Of a DNA stretch of 64,000 nt, positions 28,365 through 37,894 are shown in pieces. Positions within the stretch are counted from its first letter, which is position 1; each line of letters starts with the position of its first letter. The translations under genes were made by a program, and so were the position numbers. Where the stretch lies: positions 22,961-86,960 of the forward strand of contig CAZKDV010000001.1 in the NCBI GenBank assembly GCA_964551645.1, in the 5' to 3' direction. Below the pieces are notes generated by a model, which was not told the DNA's origin, searched no databases, and worked only from the letters and a program-made list of their open reading frames with translations. The DNA comes from CAZKDV01 sp964551645 (GTDB lineage Bacteria > Bacteroidota > Bacteroidia > Bacteroidales > DTU049).

Positions 28365-29369
28365 ATGAAAAAACAAGTATATTTTTCTCTTGTTATAACT
28401 ATTGCTCTAATATCGTTGAGTTTACCATCATTTAGTCAACAAGAAGCCCAATTCAGCCACAATATGTTTAACATATTATCATATAATCCCGCATACGCCG
28501 GAAGTAACAACCAAATATGTCTAACAACTCTTGGCAGGCAACAGTGGATGGGTTTATCAGAAACTAATGAACAAGGAAATTCGGTTAATGTTGCTCCACA
28601 AACATTCTTATTTAGTATTGACGGAAATGTAGATTTTTTAAGAGGCGGACTTGGAGCTGTTGTTTATAAAGACAAATTAGGACACGAAGACAATATAGGC
28701 TTAAAACTTGGCTATTCATACAAACATGCAATCGGACCAGGACACTTGAGCGGTGGCATTATGCTTGGATTTTTAAATAAAGTTATTGATTATTCAGCAT
28801 TTAATGCAATTAATGAAAATGACCCTTTATTAAATGGAGCTAAAGAAAGCGATATGATTTTTGACATGTCTTTTGGAGCATTTTATCGAGTTCCCGGAAG
28901 TTTTTATGCCGGAATTTCATCTTCTCAACTTTTACAATCTGAATCTACTTTCCCTGATAATTTAGGTAGTCCAAAACTAAAAAGACACTACTATATCACA
29001 GGAGGATACAATTATACATTACCGTCAATGCCTGAATTGGAATTACAACCATCAATATTGATAAAATCTGAATTTGTAACTGCTCAATTTGACATAAATT
29101 GTTTATTATTATGGAATTCGCAAATTTGGGGAGGAGCATCATATCGCTCAACTGATGCTGTAGTGCTATTTTTAGGAGGCAAACCATTTTTAAATTCAAC
29201 AATATCATCAATGGAAGCATTATCTTTTGGTATTGCTTATGATATTACTACTTCAGCCTTGGGCGGAGCAGGAAGAAGTTTTGGTAGTGCAGAAATTATG
29301 TTAAATTATTGCTTCGAAATTAAAATAGAGAAGCCAATTTCGAGTTATAAGAATGTAAGGTTTTTGTAA
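28365..29369 (+). CDS. porP: PorP/SprF family T9SS outer-membrane protein
   Basis: A 334-residue outer-membrane protein with a signal peptide (residues 1-25, ending FSQ). The family opening is clear: EAQFSHNMFNILSYNPAYAGS, followed by alternating beta-strands such as GHLSGGIMLGFLNKVIDYSAF. PorP/SprF proteins associate with the PorK-PorN ring or with individual cargo. Its position directly ahead of gldK supports the core PorP rather than a cargo-linked SprF. It begins the five-gene T9SS operon with 58 bases before gldK. Confidence 0.93.
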   Translation: MKKQVYFSLVITIALISLSLPSFSQQEAQFSHNMFNILSYNPAYAGSNNQICLTTLGRQQWMGLSETNEQGNSVNVAPQTFLFSIDGNVDFLRGGLGAVVYKDKLGHEDNIGLKLGYSYKHAIGPGHLSGGIMLGFLNKVIDYSAFNAINENDPLLNGAKESDMIFDMSFGAFYRVPGSFYAGISSSQLLQSESTFPDNLGSPKLKRHYYITGGYNYTLPSMPELELQPSILIKSEFVTAQFDINCLLLWNSQIWGGASYRSTDAVVLFLGGKPFLNSTISSMEALSFGIAYDITTSALGGAGRSFGSAEIMLNYCFEIKIEKPISSYKNVRFL

Positions 29370-29427
29370 AAGCAATGTAACCTTTCAAAAAAAGTGTCGT
29401 AAAAGTTAAATAGTTAAAATTACAACC

Positions 29428-30816
29428 ATGAAAATATACGTCTTGCTGAAAACAAAAAAAACTCTTAGTTTACTAATGTTTCTTGCAATCATAATTGCAG
29501 GATGTAGTAAAGCTGATAGAGGCTACCTTGTAGGTGTTCAAGATCGTCCTTCTTGGTATCAACCAGATCCATTCGGAATGATTTTTATTCCTCAAGGAAG
29601 TTACAATATGGGACAAAACGACCAAGATGTACCATATAGCCATATTGCTCAATCAAAAACAGTAACTGTTACATCGTTTTATATGGATGAAACAGAAATT
29701 ACAAACAATGAATACAGACAGTTTGTTTACTGGGTAAGAGATTCAATTGCTCGACGAATACTTGGAGATGTTAATGAAGAATATCTTATCATGGAAGATA
29801 AGTATGGCGAATTTTATGATCCTCCTTTTTTGAATTGGAAAAAGAAAATTCGTTGGGACGGAGAAGAAGAAAGAGAAGCTCTTGCAGAACTATATCTTCA
29901 AGAACATGAACGCTTTTATCGAAGAAAAGAATTAGATGTTAGAAAACTTAACTATGAATATTGGTGGGTTGACTATCAAGCTGCTGCTAAAAAAGATATG
30001 AAAAACCCTGTTAGCGACCTAAACACTAATCCAGCTTCTATGTGGACAAACAGACAACAAAGTTGGACTGACAGATCTGTATATGTAAAAAAAGACATTA
30101 TAAATATATATCCCGATACTCTTTGTTGGATACATGACTTTACATATTCATATAATGAACCAATGGCAAAGAGTTATTTCTCCCATCCAGCTTATGACCA
30201 CTATCCTGTTGTTGGAGTAAATTGGAAACAAGCAAGAGCTTTCACTATTTGGAGAACTAATTATTTAAATAATTATCTACAAGGAAAATTAGGACAATGG
30301 CCTGTTAATGATTTCAGACTTCCAACAGAATCTGAATGGGAATGGGCTGCAAGAGGTGGACTTGATTTAAGCCCATATCCATGGGGCGGTCCTTATATTA
30401 GAAATAGCAATGGTTGTTTTTTAGGCAATTATAAACCCTTAAGAGGAAATTACTCAGATGACGGAGGCGTTTATCCCGTTGTTGTTGCACACTATGCTCC
30501 TAATGATTTTGGACTATATGATATGGCAGGCAATGTTGCTGAATGGAATATTGACGCATACGACCCATCATTATATAACTTTGCACACGACATGAATCAA
30601 GTATATCAATATGAAGCAAAAGATACTGACCCTCCTGCTTTAAAAAGAAAAGTTATTCGCGGTGGATCATGGAAAGATTTTGGATATTTCATGCAAGTTA
30701 GTACTCGCTCATTTGAATATCAAGATACAGGGAAAAGCTATGTCGGCTTCAGAAATGTTCAATCTTACTTGGGAAGAATGAAAGGAGATGGACCAAACTC
30801 TTCAAATGTATATTAA
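29428..30816 (+). CDS. gldK: T9SS ring lipoprotein GldK/PorK
   Basis: A 462-residue lipoprotein (signal peptide with lipobox AIIIAGC). The body is a formylglycine-generating-enzyme / sulfatase-modifying fold: FIPQGSYNMGQND, FYMDETEITNNEYRQFVYWV, VVGVNWKQARAFTIWR, FRLPTESEWEWAARGG, GLYDMAGNVAEWNID and the terminal RGGSWKDFGYFMQVSTR...YVGFRNV. In the T9SS this fold is structural. GldK with GldN forms the periplasmic ring attached to the outer membrane. Order and identity of neighbours confirm the call. It lies 46 bases before gldL. Confidence 0.96.
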   Translation: MKIYVLLKTKKTLSLLMFLAIIIAGCSKADRGYLVGVQDRPSWYQPDPFGMIFIPQGSYNMGQNDQDVPYSHIAQSKTVTVTSFYMDETEITNNEYRQFVYWVRDSIARRILGDVNEEYLIMEDKYGEFYDPPFLNWKKKIRWDGEEEREALAELYLQEHERFYRRKELDVRKLNYEYWWVDYQAAAKKDMKNPVSDLNTNPASMWTNRQQSWTDRSVYVKKDIINIYPDTLCWIHDFTYSYNEPMAKSYFSHPAYDHYPVVGVNWKQARAFTIWRTNYLNNYLQGKLGQWPVNDFRLPTESEWEWAARGGLDLSPYPWGGPYIRNSNGCFLGNYKPLRGNYSDDGGVYPVVVAHYAPNDFGLYDMAGNVAEWNIDAYDPSLYNFAHDMNQVYQYEAKDTDPPALKRKVIRGGSWKDFGYFMQVSTRSFEYQDTGKSYVGFRNVQSYLGRMKGDGPNSSNVY

Positions 30817-30862
30817 AAATTAATAATCTTAACATAATAACTAATTCTTAAAATAATAATTT

Positions 30863-31921
30863 ATGGGACTAAAAAATATCGTAGAAAGTAAAGCTTACAA
30901 AAACTTTATGGCTAAATTGTACGGATGGGGTGCTTCTATTGTAATTGTTGGAGCACTTTTCAAAATTCAACACTATCCTGGTGCAGGTTTAATGCTTGGA
31001 CTTGGACTTGGGACTGAAGCACTTATATTTTTCATGTCTGCGTTTGAACCACAACACATTGAACCTGATTGGAGTTTAGTCTATCCTGAATTATGGGGAT
31101 TATATCATGAAAACGAACCACATCCTGATGGATTTGATATTATTACTTCCGCAGATAATGGTAAAAAATTAAGCACAACACAAGAATTAGACAAGATGTT
31201 AGAGGAGGCAAAGATCGGTCCAGAACTCATTGCAAGCTTAGGTGAAGGAATGCGTAACCTAAGCGAAAATGCTTTAAAATTATCTGGTGTTTCATCTGCA
31301 GCCGGCGCTACTGACGCATTTGTATCAAATTTATCAAAAGCTTCTGATAGTGTTGAAAAATTGAATAACATTTATGATAAAACCAGCGAATCATTAACAC
31401 AAAATGTTGGCGTAAATGAAGAATTAGCAAACTCAATGAAAGGTGTTATCAATTCTGCAAATAAAACTTCAGAAAGCTTTAATACATTTGCTAATACTGT
31501 ACAACAAGAAATTGGAGCCAATGAAGAATATGTAAATAGCCTTAAACTTGCTACTGAAAGTGCACAAAATCTTGCAAATCAATACACAAATTCTGCTGCA
31601 AACTTAACAAAAGCAACAGAAGCAATTGATTTCTCAGAAATTGATGGAAAATCATACGGAGAACAAATTCAAAAGGTTACAAAAAATCTTTCTGCTTTAA
31701 ATGCTGTGTACGAATTACAATTACAAAACACTAACGAACAATTAGAAAAAACTCAACAAATGCAAAAATCTGTTGGTGATTTTGTAAATAACATCAATGA
31801 AACATCAGAAAGTGTTCAAAAATATAAAGAACAAGCTGAAGCATTGGCAAAAAATTTATCCGCATTAAATTCTGTTTACGGCAATATGCTGTCTGCAATG
31901 AATATGAATATTAACAAATAA
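30863..31921 (+). CDS. gldL: T9SS motor protein GldL/PorL
   Basis: A 352-residue inner-membrane motor subunit. Two transmembrane helices lie at about 20-60, with GALFKIQHYPGAG between them and LGLGTEALIFFMSAFEP as the second. Glu52 in that helix matches the membrane-buried Glu known as essential for proton-driven torque in GldL of Flavobacterium; Lys34 and His37 match other polar residues near it. The cytoplasmic part (about 100-352) is long and coiled-coil-rich, with Ser/Asn/Thr-rich heptads resembling chemoreceptor stalks (VQKYKEQAEALAKNLSALNSVYG). It exceeds many GldL homologues of 210-310 residues. Confidence 0.95.
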   Translation: MGLKNIVESKAYKNFMAKLYGWGASIVIVGALFKIQHYPGAGLMLGLGLGTEALIFFMSAFEPQHIEPDWSLVYPELWGLYHENEPHPDGFDIITSADNGKKLSTTQELDKMLEEAKIGPELIASLGEGMRNLSENALKLSGVSSAAGATDAFVSNLSKASDSVEKLNNIYDKTSESLTQNVGVNEELANSMKGVINSANKTSESFNTFANTVQQEIGANEEYVNSLKLATESAQNLANQYTNSAANLTKATEAIDFSEIDGKSYGEQIQKVTKNLSALNAVYELQLQNTNEQLEKTQQMQKSVGDFVNNINETSESVQKYKEQAEALAKNLSALNSVYGNMLSAMNMNINK

Positions 31922-31935
31922 AAAGAGAAAACTGT

Positions 31936-33552
31936 ATGGCGTCAAAAAACTGTCCAGAAACCCCCAGACAACGAATGATAGCTATGATGTACCTTGTACT
32001 TACGGCATTATTAGCTCTCAATGTATCAGCTGATGTACTAAACTCTTTTGTTGTTGTAAATGAAGGAATAGTTGCAACAAATCAAATTTTCTCTAAAAAA
32101 GTAGAAGCATCTTATAGTATTTTTGAAGCTGCCATGGCAGAGAATCCTGAGAAAACTAGAACTGCTTACAACAAAGCAATGGAAGTAAAACAAATGTCTA
32201 TTGACATGGTTGATTACATTGAAAACCTAAAAGCAGAACTAATTTCTCTAACTGAAGGAATCTCTATTGAAGAGGCAAAAACAATTAGTGCCTCAAAATT
32301 AAGAAAAAGAGACAACTATGATATTCCAACCACATTCTTAATTGGGCAAGACCAAACGACAGGAAAAGATGGACGAGCAAATATGCTCAAAGAAAAAATA
32401 ATTGAATATAAAACATCTATTATAAATGTATTAGATGAAAGTTCTAGAGATAAAGTAAACTTAACATTGAATGTTGATGATATGCCATCATCATTAGATA
32501 AAAATGTTACAAGAACATGGGAAATTGGTTCTTTTTATAAAATAGTTCAAATAGCATGTGTTGCTATTTTAAATAAATTAGTTTTAGAAGTAAGAAATTC
32601 CGAAGCAGATGTTATTGCACAATTATATGCTGATGTTGATGCTGGAGACTTTAAATTTAACAAAATTTCTGCTAAAGTCGTTCCTAAAAGTAATTTCGTA
32701 ATTACAGGTGGAGAATTTGAAGCTGAAATATTTGTAGCTGCTTACGATACACTTACTTCTCCTGAAGTTATTATTGGTTCTGGGATTGATACAACCGGTG
32801 GTGCAGTTAAAGTTTTAGGCGCTCCAAGAACATTAGAAGGAGAAAATGGCATTGTAAAATATAAAACAATTGCTAGTGGTGTTGGCGTACAAACTTATGG
32901 CGGAGTAATTAATGTACCCCTACCTACTGGAGGAAAAAAATCTTATCCCTTTAAAGGAGAATACGCCGTAGCCGCCCCTACTGCAACAGTTTCTGCCGAC
33001 AAAATGAATGTATTTTATATAGGAGTTGACAATCCTGTTTCTATTTCTGTTCCTGGAATTCCTAATGATAAGGTAAAACCTTCAATAACAAATGGAAGAA
33101 TGAGTTCAACGGGAAGCGGTAAATATAATGTTCGTGTTGAAAGTGGAAACGAAGCAACTATTAATGTGTCAGCAGAAATGGATGGACAAGTAAGATCTAT
33201 GGGTTCATTTAAATTTAGAATTCGTAGAGTTCCTGATCCAGTTCCATATATCGCAAGTATTAGAGAAGGAAATATCCCTAAAGGAAATCTTATTGCAAGT
33301 CCTATTATTATTCCAAGAATGGAAAATTTTGAGTTTGACCTTAACTTTACCATCGTTTCATATAGATTTATTATTACACAGCCCGGTGGCGACATTATTG
33401 AAAGAGATGGTTCAGGTGGAAGATTAACACAAGAAATGATTAATTATATTAACAACGCAAGAAGAGGGACAAGATGTTATATAGAAAATATTAGAGCTCA
33501 AGGTCCTGACGGAACACGCGGTGTTGCCCCAATCAGTTTAAGAATTATTTAA
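31936..33552 (+). CDS. gldM: T9SS motor protein GldM/PorM
   Basis: A 538-residue single-pass inner-membrane protein. The N-terminal cytoplasmic stretch PETPRQRMIAMMYLVLTALLALNVSADVLNSF contains the transmembrane helix that couples to GldL. The periplasmic part carries helical domain 1 (about 40-225) and three beta-rich domains up to the C-terminus. It spans the periplasm and is thought to transmit motion to the GldK-GldN ring. Length is within the family range (about 510-540). It starts 14 bases after gldL. Confidence 0.96.
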   Translation: MASKNCPETPRQRMIAMMYLVLTALLALNVSADVLNSFVVVNEGIVATNQIFSKKVEASYSIFEAAMAENPEKTRTAYNKAMEVKQMSIDMVDYIENLKAELISLTEGISIEEAKTISASKLRKRDNYDIPTTFLIGQDQTTGKDGRANMLKEKIIEYKTSIINVLDESSRDKVNLTLNVDDMPSSLDKNVTRTWEIGSFYKIVQIACVAILNKLVLEVRNSEADVIAQLYADVDAGDFKFNKISAKVVPKSNFVITGGEFEAEIFVAAYDTLTSPEVIIGSGIDTTGGAVKVLGAPRTLEGENGIVKYKTIASGVGVQTYGGVINVPLPTGGKKSYPFKGEYAVAAPTATVSADKMNVFYIGVDNPVSISVPGIPNDKVKPSITNGRMSSTGSGKYNVRVESGNEATINVSAEMDGQVRSMGSFKFRIRRVPDPVPYIASIREGNIPKGNLIASPIIIPRMENFEFDLNFTIVSYRFIITQPGGDIIERDGSGGRLTQEMINYINNARRGTRCYIENIRAQGPDGTRGVAPISLRII

Positions 33553-33570
33553 AAAAAACAGGAGGTTATC

Positions 33571-34404
33571 ATGAAACGCTTCTTTTTGATTTGCATAACA
33601 TTTTTCTCTTTCAGTGCATTTGCACAAGTTATAGATGCTCCTCCTATTACAACTGGAGCATGGGAAAAAGAATATGTCGCAAGCAGAAAACCAATTCCTT
33701 ATTCGCATTTGCGTGAAGCAGATGTTCTTTGGGGAAAAAGAATTTGGAGAGTGATTGATTTAAGAGAAAAAATGAATCACCCACTATATTATCCAACTCA
33801 ACCTACTGCTGGTCGTGTTAATTTAATGACAGTTATCTTTGACGGACTTAAAGAAGGAGAGATTAAAGCATATTCTGCTGACGATTTTCAATTAGAAATG
33901 AGTTATAATGAAATCATGAACTCTCTCGAAAGACGAGATTCAATAGTTGCATACCGAGAAGAACCTCCTCACGATCAATATGATACTGTTATTGTACAAC
34001 CATTTGATCCGGGTTCAGTTATGATGTTTAGAGTTCAAGAAGATTGGTTTATTGATAAACAACGCTCCGTGATGGATGTTAGGATTCGTGGACTTTGCCC
34101 ACTTAGAGCAAGTTATGATGCTGACGGAAATGTTAGAGGTTATAGTCAATTATTCTGGATTTATTTTCCATACGCAAGAGAACTTTTTGCTAAAAATGAA
34201 ATTTACAATAGACATAACGATGCTGCACGAATGAGTTTTGATGACTTATTCTTTAAAAGAATGTTTTCAAGTTATATTATTAAAGAAACTAATGTTTACG
34301 ATAGATCTATTGCGGAATATGCCCTCGGACTTGATGGCTTGCTTGAAGCTGAACGAATCAAAGAAGAGTTATTTATTATGGAACACGATTTGTGGGAATA
34401 CTAA
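33571..34404 (+). CDS. gldN: T9SS ring protein GldN/PorN
   Basis: A 277-residue periplasmic protein with a signal peptide (1-18, ending FAQ). The family features are visible: READVLWGKRIWRVIDLREKMNHPLYYP, DDFQLEMSYNEIM and YSQLFWIYFPYARELFAKNEIYN. GldN binds GldK and the periplasmic end of GldM. It is the last gene of the operon and is followed by a strong terminator shared with polA. A stretch of AGGAGG-like bases (CAGGAGGT at 33560-33567) precedes the ATG, an unusual Shine-Dalgarno-like site in a genome where most starts have none. Confidence 0.95.
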   Translation: MKRFFLICITFFSFSAFAQVIDAPPITTGAWEKEYVASRKPIPYSHLREADVLWGKRIWRVIDLREKMNHPLYYPTQPTAGRVNLMTVIFDGLKEGEIKAYSADDFQLEMSYNEIMNSLERRDSIVAYREEPPHDQYDTVIVQPFDPGSVMMFRVQEDWFIDKQRSVMDVRIRGLCPLRASYDADGNVRGYSQLFWIYFPYARELFAKNEIYNRHNDAARMSFDDLFFKRMFSSYIIKETNVYDRSIAEYALGLDGLLEAERIKEELFIMEHDLWEY

Positions 34405-34418
34405 GATATTTTTATCAT

Positions 34419-34446
34419 AAAAAAGAGGACTAAAGTCCTCTTTTTT
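34419..34446. terminator. Bidirectional intrinsic terminator after gldN and polA
   Basis: AAAAAAGAGGACT (34419-34431) pairs with AGTCCTCTTTTTT (34434-34446) across a two-base loop. The stem is flanked by A and T runs, so it works on either strand. It ends the plus-strand T9SS operon and the minus-strand polA gene. Confidence 0.9.
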
Positions 34447-37227
34447 TTAATGTGCAATTAACCAATTGGCACCAAAGTTAATATCAATCTCTATCGGTAC
34501 ATCAAAACAAAAAGCTGTAACCATTTCTTCTTTCACAAGTTGCTTCATTACTTCAATTTCTGAGATTTCTGTATCAAACAACAACTCATCATGAATTTGC
34601 AAAATCATTCTTGACTTAAGTTGCTCCTCTTGAATTCTATTCTGTATCAAAATCATTGCAACTTTAATAATGTCAGCTGCAGAACCTTGAATAGGTGCAT
34701 TGATTGCACTTCTTTCGGCAAAACCCCTGACAAATGCGTTTGATGATTTTATATTAGGAATAATCCTTTTTCGATTTTTGATTGTCTCCACAAACCCATG
34801 TACTTTTGCAAATTCTACCGTTTCATCAATAAACTTTTTAACTTTTGGGTATTGAATAAAATATGTTTCAATCAATATATCTGACTCTTTTTTTGAAATT
34901 CCTAATCTTTCAGACAAACCAAAACCAGAAATACCATATATAATTCCAAAATTAACAGTTTTTGCATTTCTTCTATGTTCTGAATTAATCTCCTCAATTG
35001 GAATATTATAAATTCTTGAAGCTGTTGCCTTGTGAATGTCAATTCCATTTGTAAAGTCTTCAATCATATTTTCATCTTGGCTCATTGCAGCAATAATTCT
35101 TAGCTCAATTTGAGAATAATCTGCTGAAAGAATCAAATAATTGCTATTTCTCGGAATAAAAGCTTTTCGAATTTCTTGTCCCAATTCAGTACGAATTGGA
35201 ATATTTTGCAAGTTTGGATTTGAAGATGAAAGTCTGCCTGTTGAAGTAACTGTTTGATTAATAGTGCTATGGATTCTGCCTGTTGCATGATGAATATTTT
35301 TGGGCAATGCATCTACATAAGTTGTTTTTAGCTTATTAATTGTTCGATGTTCTAATATATATGGTATTATCGGATGCTTGTCTTTAAATTTTAATAATAC
35401 TTCTTCTCCAGTTGAATATTGTTTAGTTTTTGTTTTAGGGGGATTGTTTGTAATAGCTAATTTTTCAAACAACACCTCACCTAATTGCTTTGGTGACGCA
35501 AGGTTGAAATTAGTTCCTGAAAGTTTGAAAATTTCATTTTCTAAAAAAATTAGCTGTTCTTGTAATTTCATTGAGAACTTTGCTAATTCTTCTGTATTAA
35601 TAGTTATTCCTTCCTCTTCAATTTGGGCAAGTACAGAAACTAAAGGCATTTCAATATCATAAAATAGTTTGATTAGTCCATTTTGTTTTAACTCAATTTC
35701 AAGCAAATTTTTCAACCTCAATGCTATATCAGCATTTTCACATGAATAATCCTTCATTATTTCTATTGGAACTCGCAATAACTGCTCTGTGCCTATATTT
35801 TTAAAAGGTAAAATATCTTCAAAAGCAATCGGTTTATGAGATAAATATGTTTCTGAAAGATAAATCAAACTGTGTTTTACATCTTGGTTTACTAAATAGT
35901 GTGCAATCATTGTATCAAAACACGGTGATTTTACAAGAATGCCGTATTTCTTTAACAGTTTATAATCAAACTTTAAATCGTGAGCAACCTTCATTATTGA
36001 TGGTGATTCGAAAATTTCTCTTAAAAAAACTGAAAGTTTTTTTAGAGTAAAAGTAGTATCATTAAAAGCTAAATAATATGCTTTTCCCTCCTCAATGCAA
36101 AAACTTATTCCGATTACTATGTCTGTAAAAGGGTCTAATCCACTTGTTTCCGTATTAAAGGCAAAACATTTGCAAGTTTGTAATAATTCAATCAATTTAG
36201 CAAAATCATCAAGATTATTAATTAATTGATAATTGCTATTGTCAAATGTTTTAGGAATTAAATAAGGTATTTTTGCATTAGTTTGACTGAACAAATCTCC
36301 TTGAATGCCATATCTAATAGAAGCAATTTCAGGTTGATTTGCATAAAAAGCATCATGAAATCGTTTTGAAAAAGTTCGGAATTCAAGCTCTTTGAATAAC
36401 TCCATAATTTCTGTTGGTTCGGGGACAGACCACTTAAGCTCATCAGCATAAAACGAAATCGGAGTGTCTGTAGCAATTGTTGCTAAATTTTTTGAAAATA
36501 TGGCTTGATTACTATACTTTTTAACAAGTTCTCTCAATTTATTATTTTCAATCGCATCTGAATTTTTTATTAAGTTTTCAATACTTCCATATTCTTGAAG
36601 TAGCCTTTTTGCTTTTACCTCACCAATCCCCGGAACACCAGGAATATTATCAGAAGCATCGCCCCAAAGTCCAAGAATATCTATAAGTTGAGTTGGACTA
36701 TCTATCGAATATTTTGAACATACCTCTTTTACTCCTATTTTCTCAGCTGATTTTCCTTGTTTTCCAGGTCTATAAATAAAAATATTATCACTGACAAGCT
36801 GTCCAAAGTCTTTGTCTGAAGTCATCATATATACAGTAAATCCTTCTGCTTCTCCTTTTTTAGCAAGTGTGCCAATTATATCATCAGCTTCAAAGCCATC
36901 CATAGCAAAAGTAGGAATTGACATCTTATTAAGCATTTCCTTAATATAAGGAATAGAAATTGCTATATCTTCAGGCATGGCATCGCGTTGTGCTTTATAC
37001 TCCTCATATTCCTCATGTCGAAAAGTTGGAGCTGCCGAATCAAAAGCTACTCCAATATGAGTAGGTTTTTCATTCTTTAAAATATCTAATAACATATTTG
37101 CAAAACCAAGTATTGCCGAAGTATTTAATCCTTTGCTGTTTATTATTGGCGACTTACTTAAAGCAAAATATGCCCTATATATCATTGACATCGCATCAAT
37201 CAAAAACAAAGTTTTTGTGTTACTCAT
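34447..37227 (-). CDS. polA: DNA polymerase I, with altered proofreading residues
   Basis: A 926-residue three-domain polymerase for gap filling and Okazaki-fragment processing. The 5'-3' exonuclease (about 1-300) begins LFLIDAMSMIYRAYFAL and has TSDKDFGQLV. The polymerase domain has motif A SADYSQIELR, motif B RRNAKTVNFGIIYG and motif C QIHDELLFD, all intact. The 3'-5' domain keeps its fold, but two of the DEDDy residues are changed. FDTE reads FNTE (Asn358) and YxxxD reads YSCEN (Asn498); Glu360, Asp421 and Tyr494 remain. Proofreading is therefore expected to be weak or lost. Codons for both Asn residues (AAT) were checked. A TATTTTTG element lies at 37262-37255. Confidence 0.95.
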   Translation of the reverse strand: MSNTKTLFLIDAMSMIYRAYFALSKSPIINSKGLNTSAILGFANMLLDILKNEKPTHIGVAFDSAAPTFRHEEYEEYKAQRDAMPEDIAISIPYIKEMLNKMSIPTFAMDGFEADDIIGTLAKKGEAEGFTVYMMTSDKDFGQLVSDNIFIYRPGKQGKSAEKIGVKEVCSKYSIDSPTQLIDILGLWGDASDNIPGVPGIGEVKAKRLLQEYGSIENLIKNSDAIENNKLRELVKKYSNQAIFSKNLATIATDTPISFYADELKWSVPEPTEIMELFKELEFRTFSKRFHDAFYANQPEIASIRYGIQGDLFSQTNAKIPYLIPKTFDNSNYQLINNLDDFAKLIELLQTCKCFAFNTETSGLDPFTDIVIGISFCIEEGKAYYLAFNDTTFTLKKLSVFLREIFESPSIMKVAHDLKFDYKLLKKYGILVKSPCFDTMIAHYLVNQDVKHSLIYLSETYLSHKPIAFEDILPFKNIGTEQLLRVPIEIMKDYSCENADIALRLKNLLEIELKQNGLIKLFYDIEMPLVSVLAQIEEEGITINTEELAKFSMKLQEQLIFLENEIFKLSGTNFNLASPKQLGEVLFEKLAITNNPPKTKTKQYSTGEEVLLKFKDKHPIIPYILEHRTINKLKTTYVDALPKNIHHATGRIHSTINQTVTSTGRLSSSNPNLQNIPIRTELGQEIRKAFIPRNSNYLILSADYSQIELRIIAAMSQDENMIEDFTNGIDIHKATASRIYNIPIEEINSEHRRNAKTVNFGIIYGISGFGLSERLGISKKESDILIETYFIQYPKVKKFIDETVEFAKVHGFVETIKNRKRIIPNIKSSNAFVRGFAERSAINAPIQGSAADIIKVAMILIQNRIQEEQLKSRMILQIHDELLFDTEISEIEVMKQLVKEEMVTAFCFDVPIEIDINFGANWLIAH

Positions 37228-37357
37228 AATCTTAATATTTATTTGATAAAATTACAAAAATAACTTTTAGTATTTATGTATTCTTTTATGCTTGAAAAAA
37301 AGCCATTCTATAAACACTAAGAAAAAAACAATAAATTTGCATTTCAAGAACTAAGTA

Positions 37358-37855
37358 ATGAAGTATCGAATTGGCGTATTGTCTGACACTCACGGCTATC
37401 TCTCTCCATCTGTCAAAACATTTATTTCTAATTGTGATGAAATTTGGCATTGTGGAGATATTGGCAGTTTTCAAATAAGCGATGAGCTTAGCTCCATTGC
37501 CAAACTAAGATGTGTAGCCGGAAATATTGACGATATGAACATTGCAAAAGAGTTTGGGTATGAACAACTATTTAAAATAGACGACTGTCTAATAGGAATA
37601 TTGCATATAGGTGGACATCCCAATAAATATTCAAAACAAGCCATAGAGTTTATAAAAAAAAACAAACCCAATATTTTGTGCTGTGGACATAGCCATATTT
37701 TGAAAATAATGTACGACAAAACCAATGAATTGCTATACATTAATCCAGGGGCTGCCGGAAAATTTGGTTTTCATCAACAAATAACTGCGGTTAGATTTAT
37801 ACTTGATAATGGTGTTCCCAAAGAAATGGAAATTATAGATATTGAAAAAGTATAA
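37358..37855 (+). CDS. YfcE-like metallophosphoesterase
   Basis: A 165-residue calcineurin-like phosphoesterase of the YfcE/MJ0936 family. Metal-site motifs occur in order: GVLSDTHGYLS, IWHCGDIG, VAGNIDD, LCCGHSHI and the final NPGAAGKF. Family members cleave phosphodiesters in vitro; the physiological substrate is not established. It stands alone, divergent from polA, with a TAAATTTG -7 element at 37332-37339. Confidence 0.92.
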   Translation: MKYRIGVLSDTHGYLSPSVKTFISNCDEIWHCGDIGSFQISDELSSIAKLRCVAGNIDDMNIAKEFGYEQLFKIDDCLIGILHIGGHPNKYSKQAIEFIKKNKPNILCCGHSHILKIMYDKTNELLYINPGAAGKFGFHQQITAVRFILDNGVPKEMEIIDIEKV

Positions 37856-37894
37856 AAAAGTATTTAAACCAAATTTTTGAAAATCAATTTTAAT

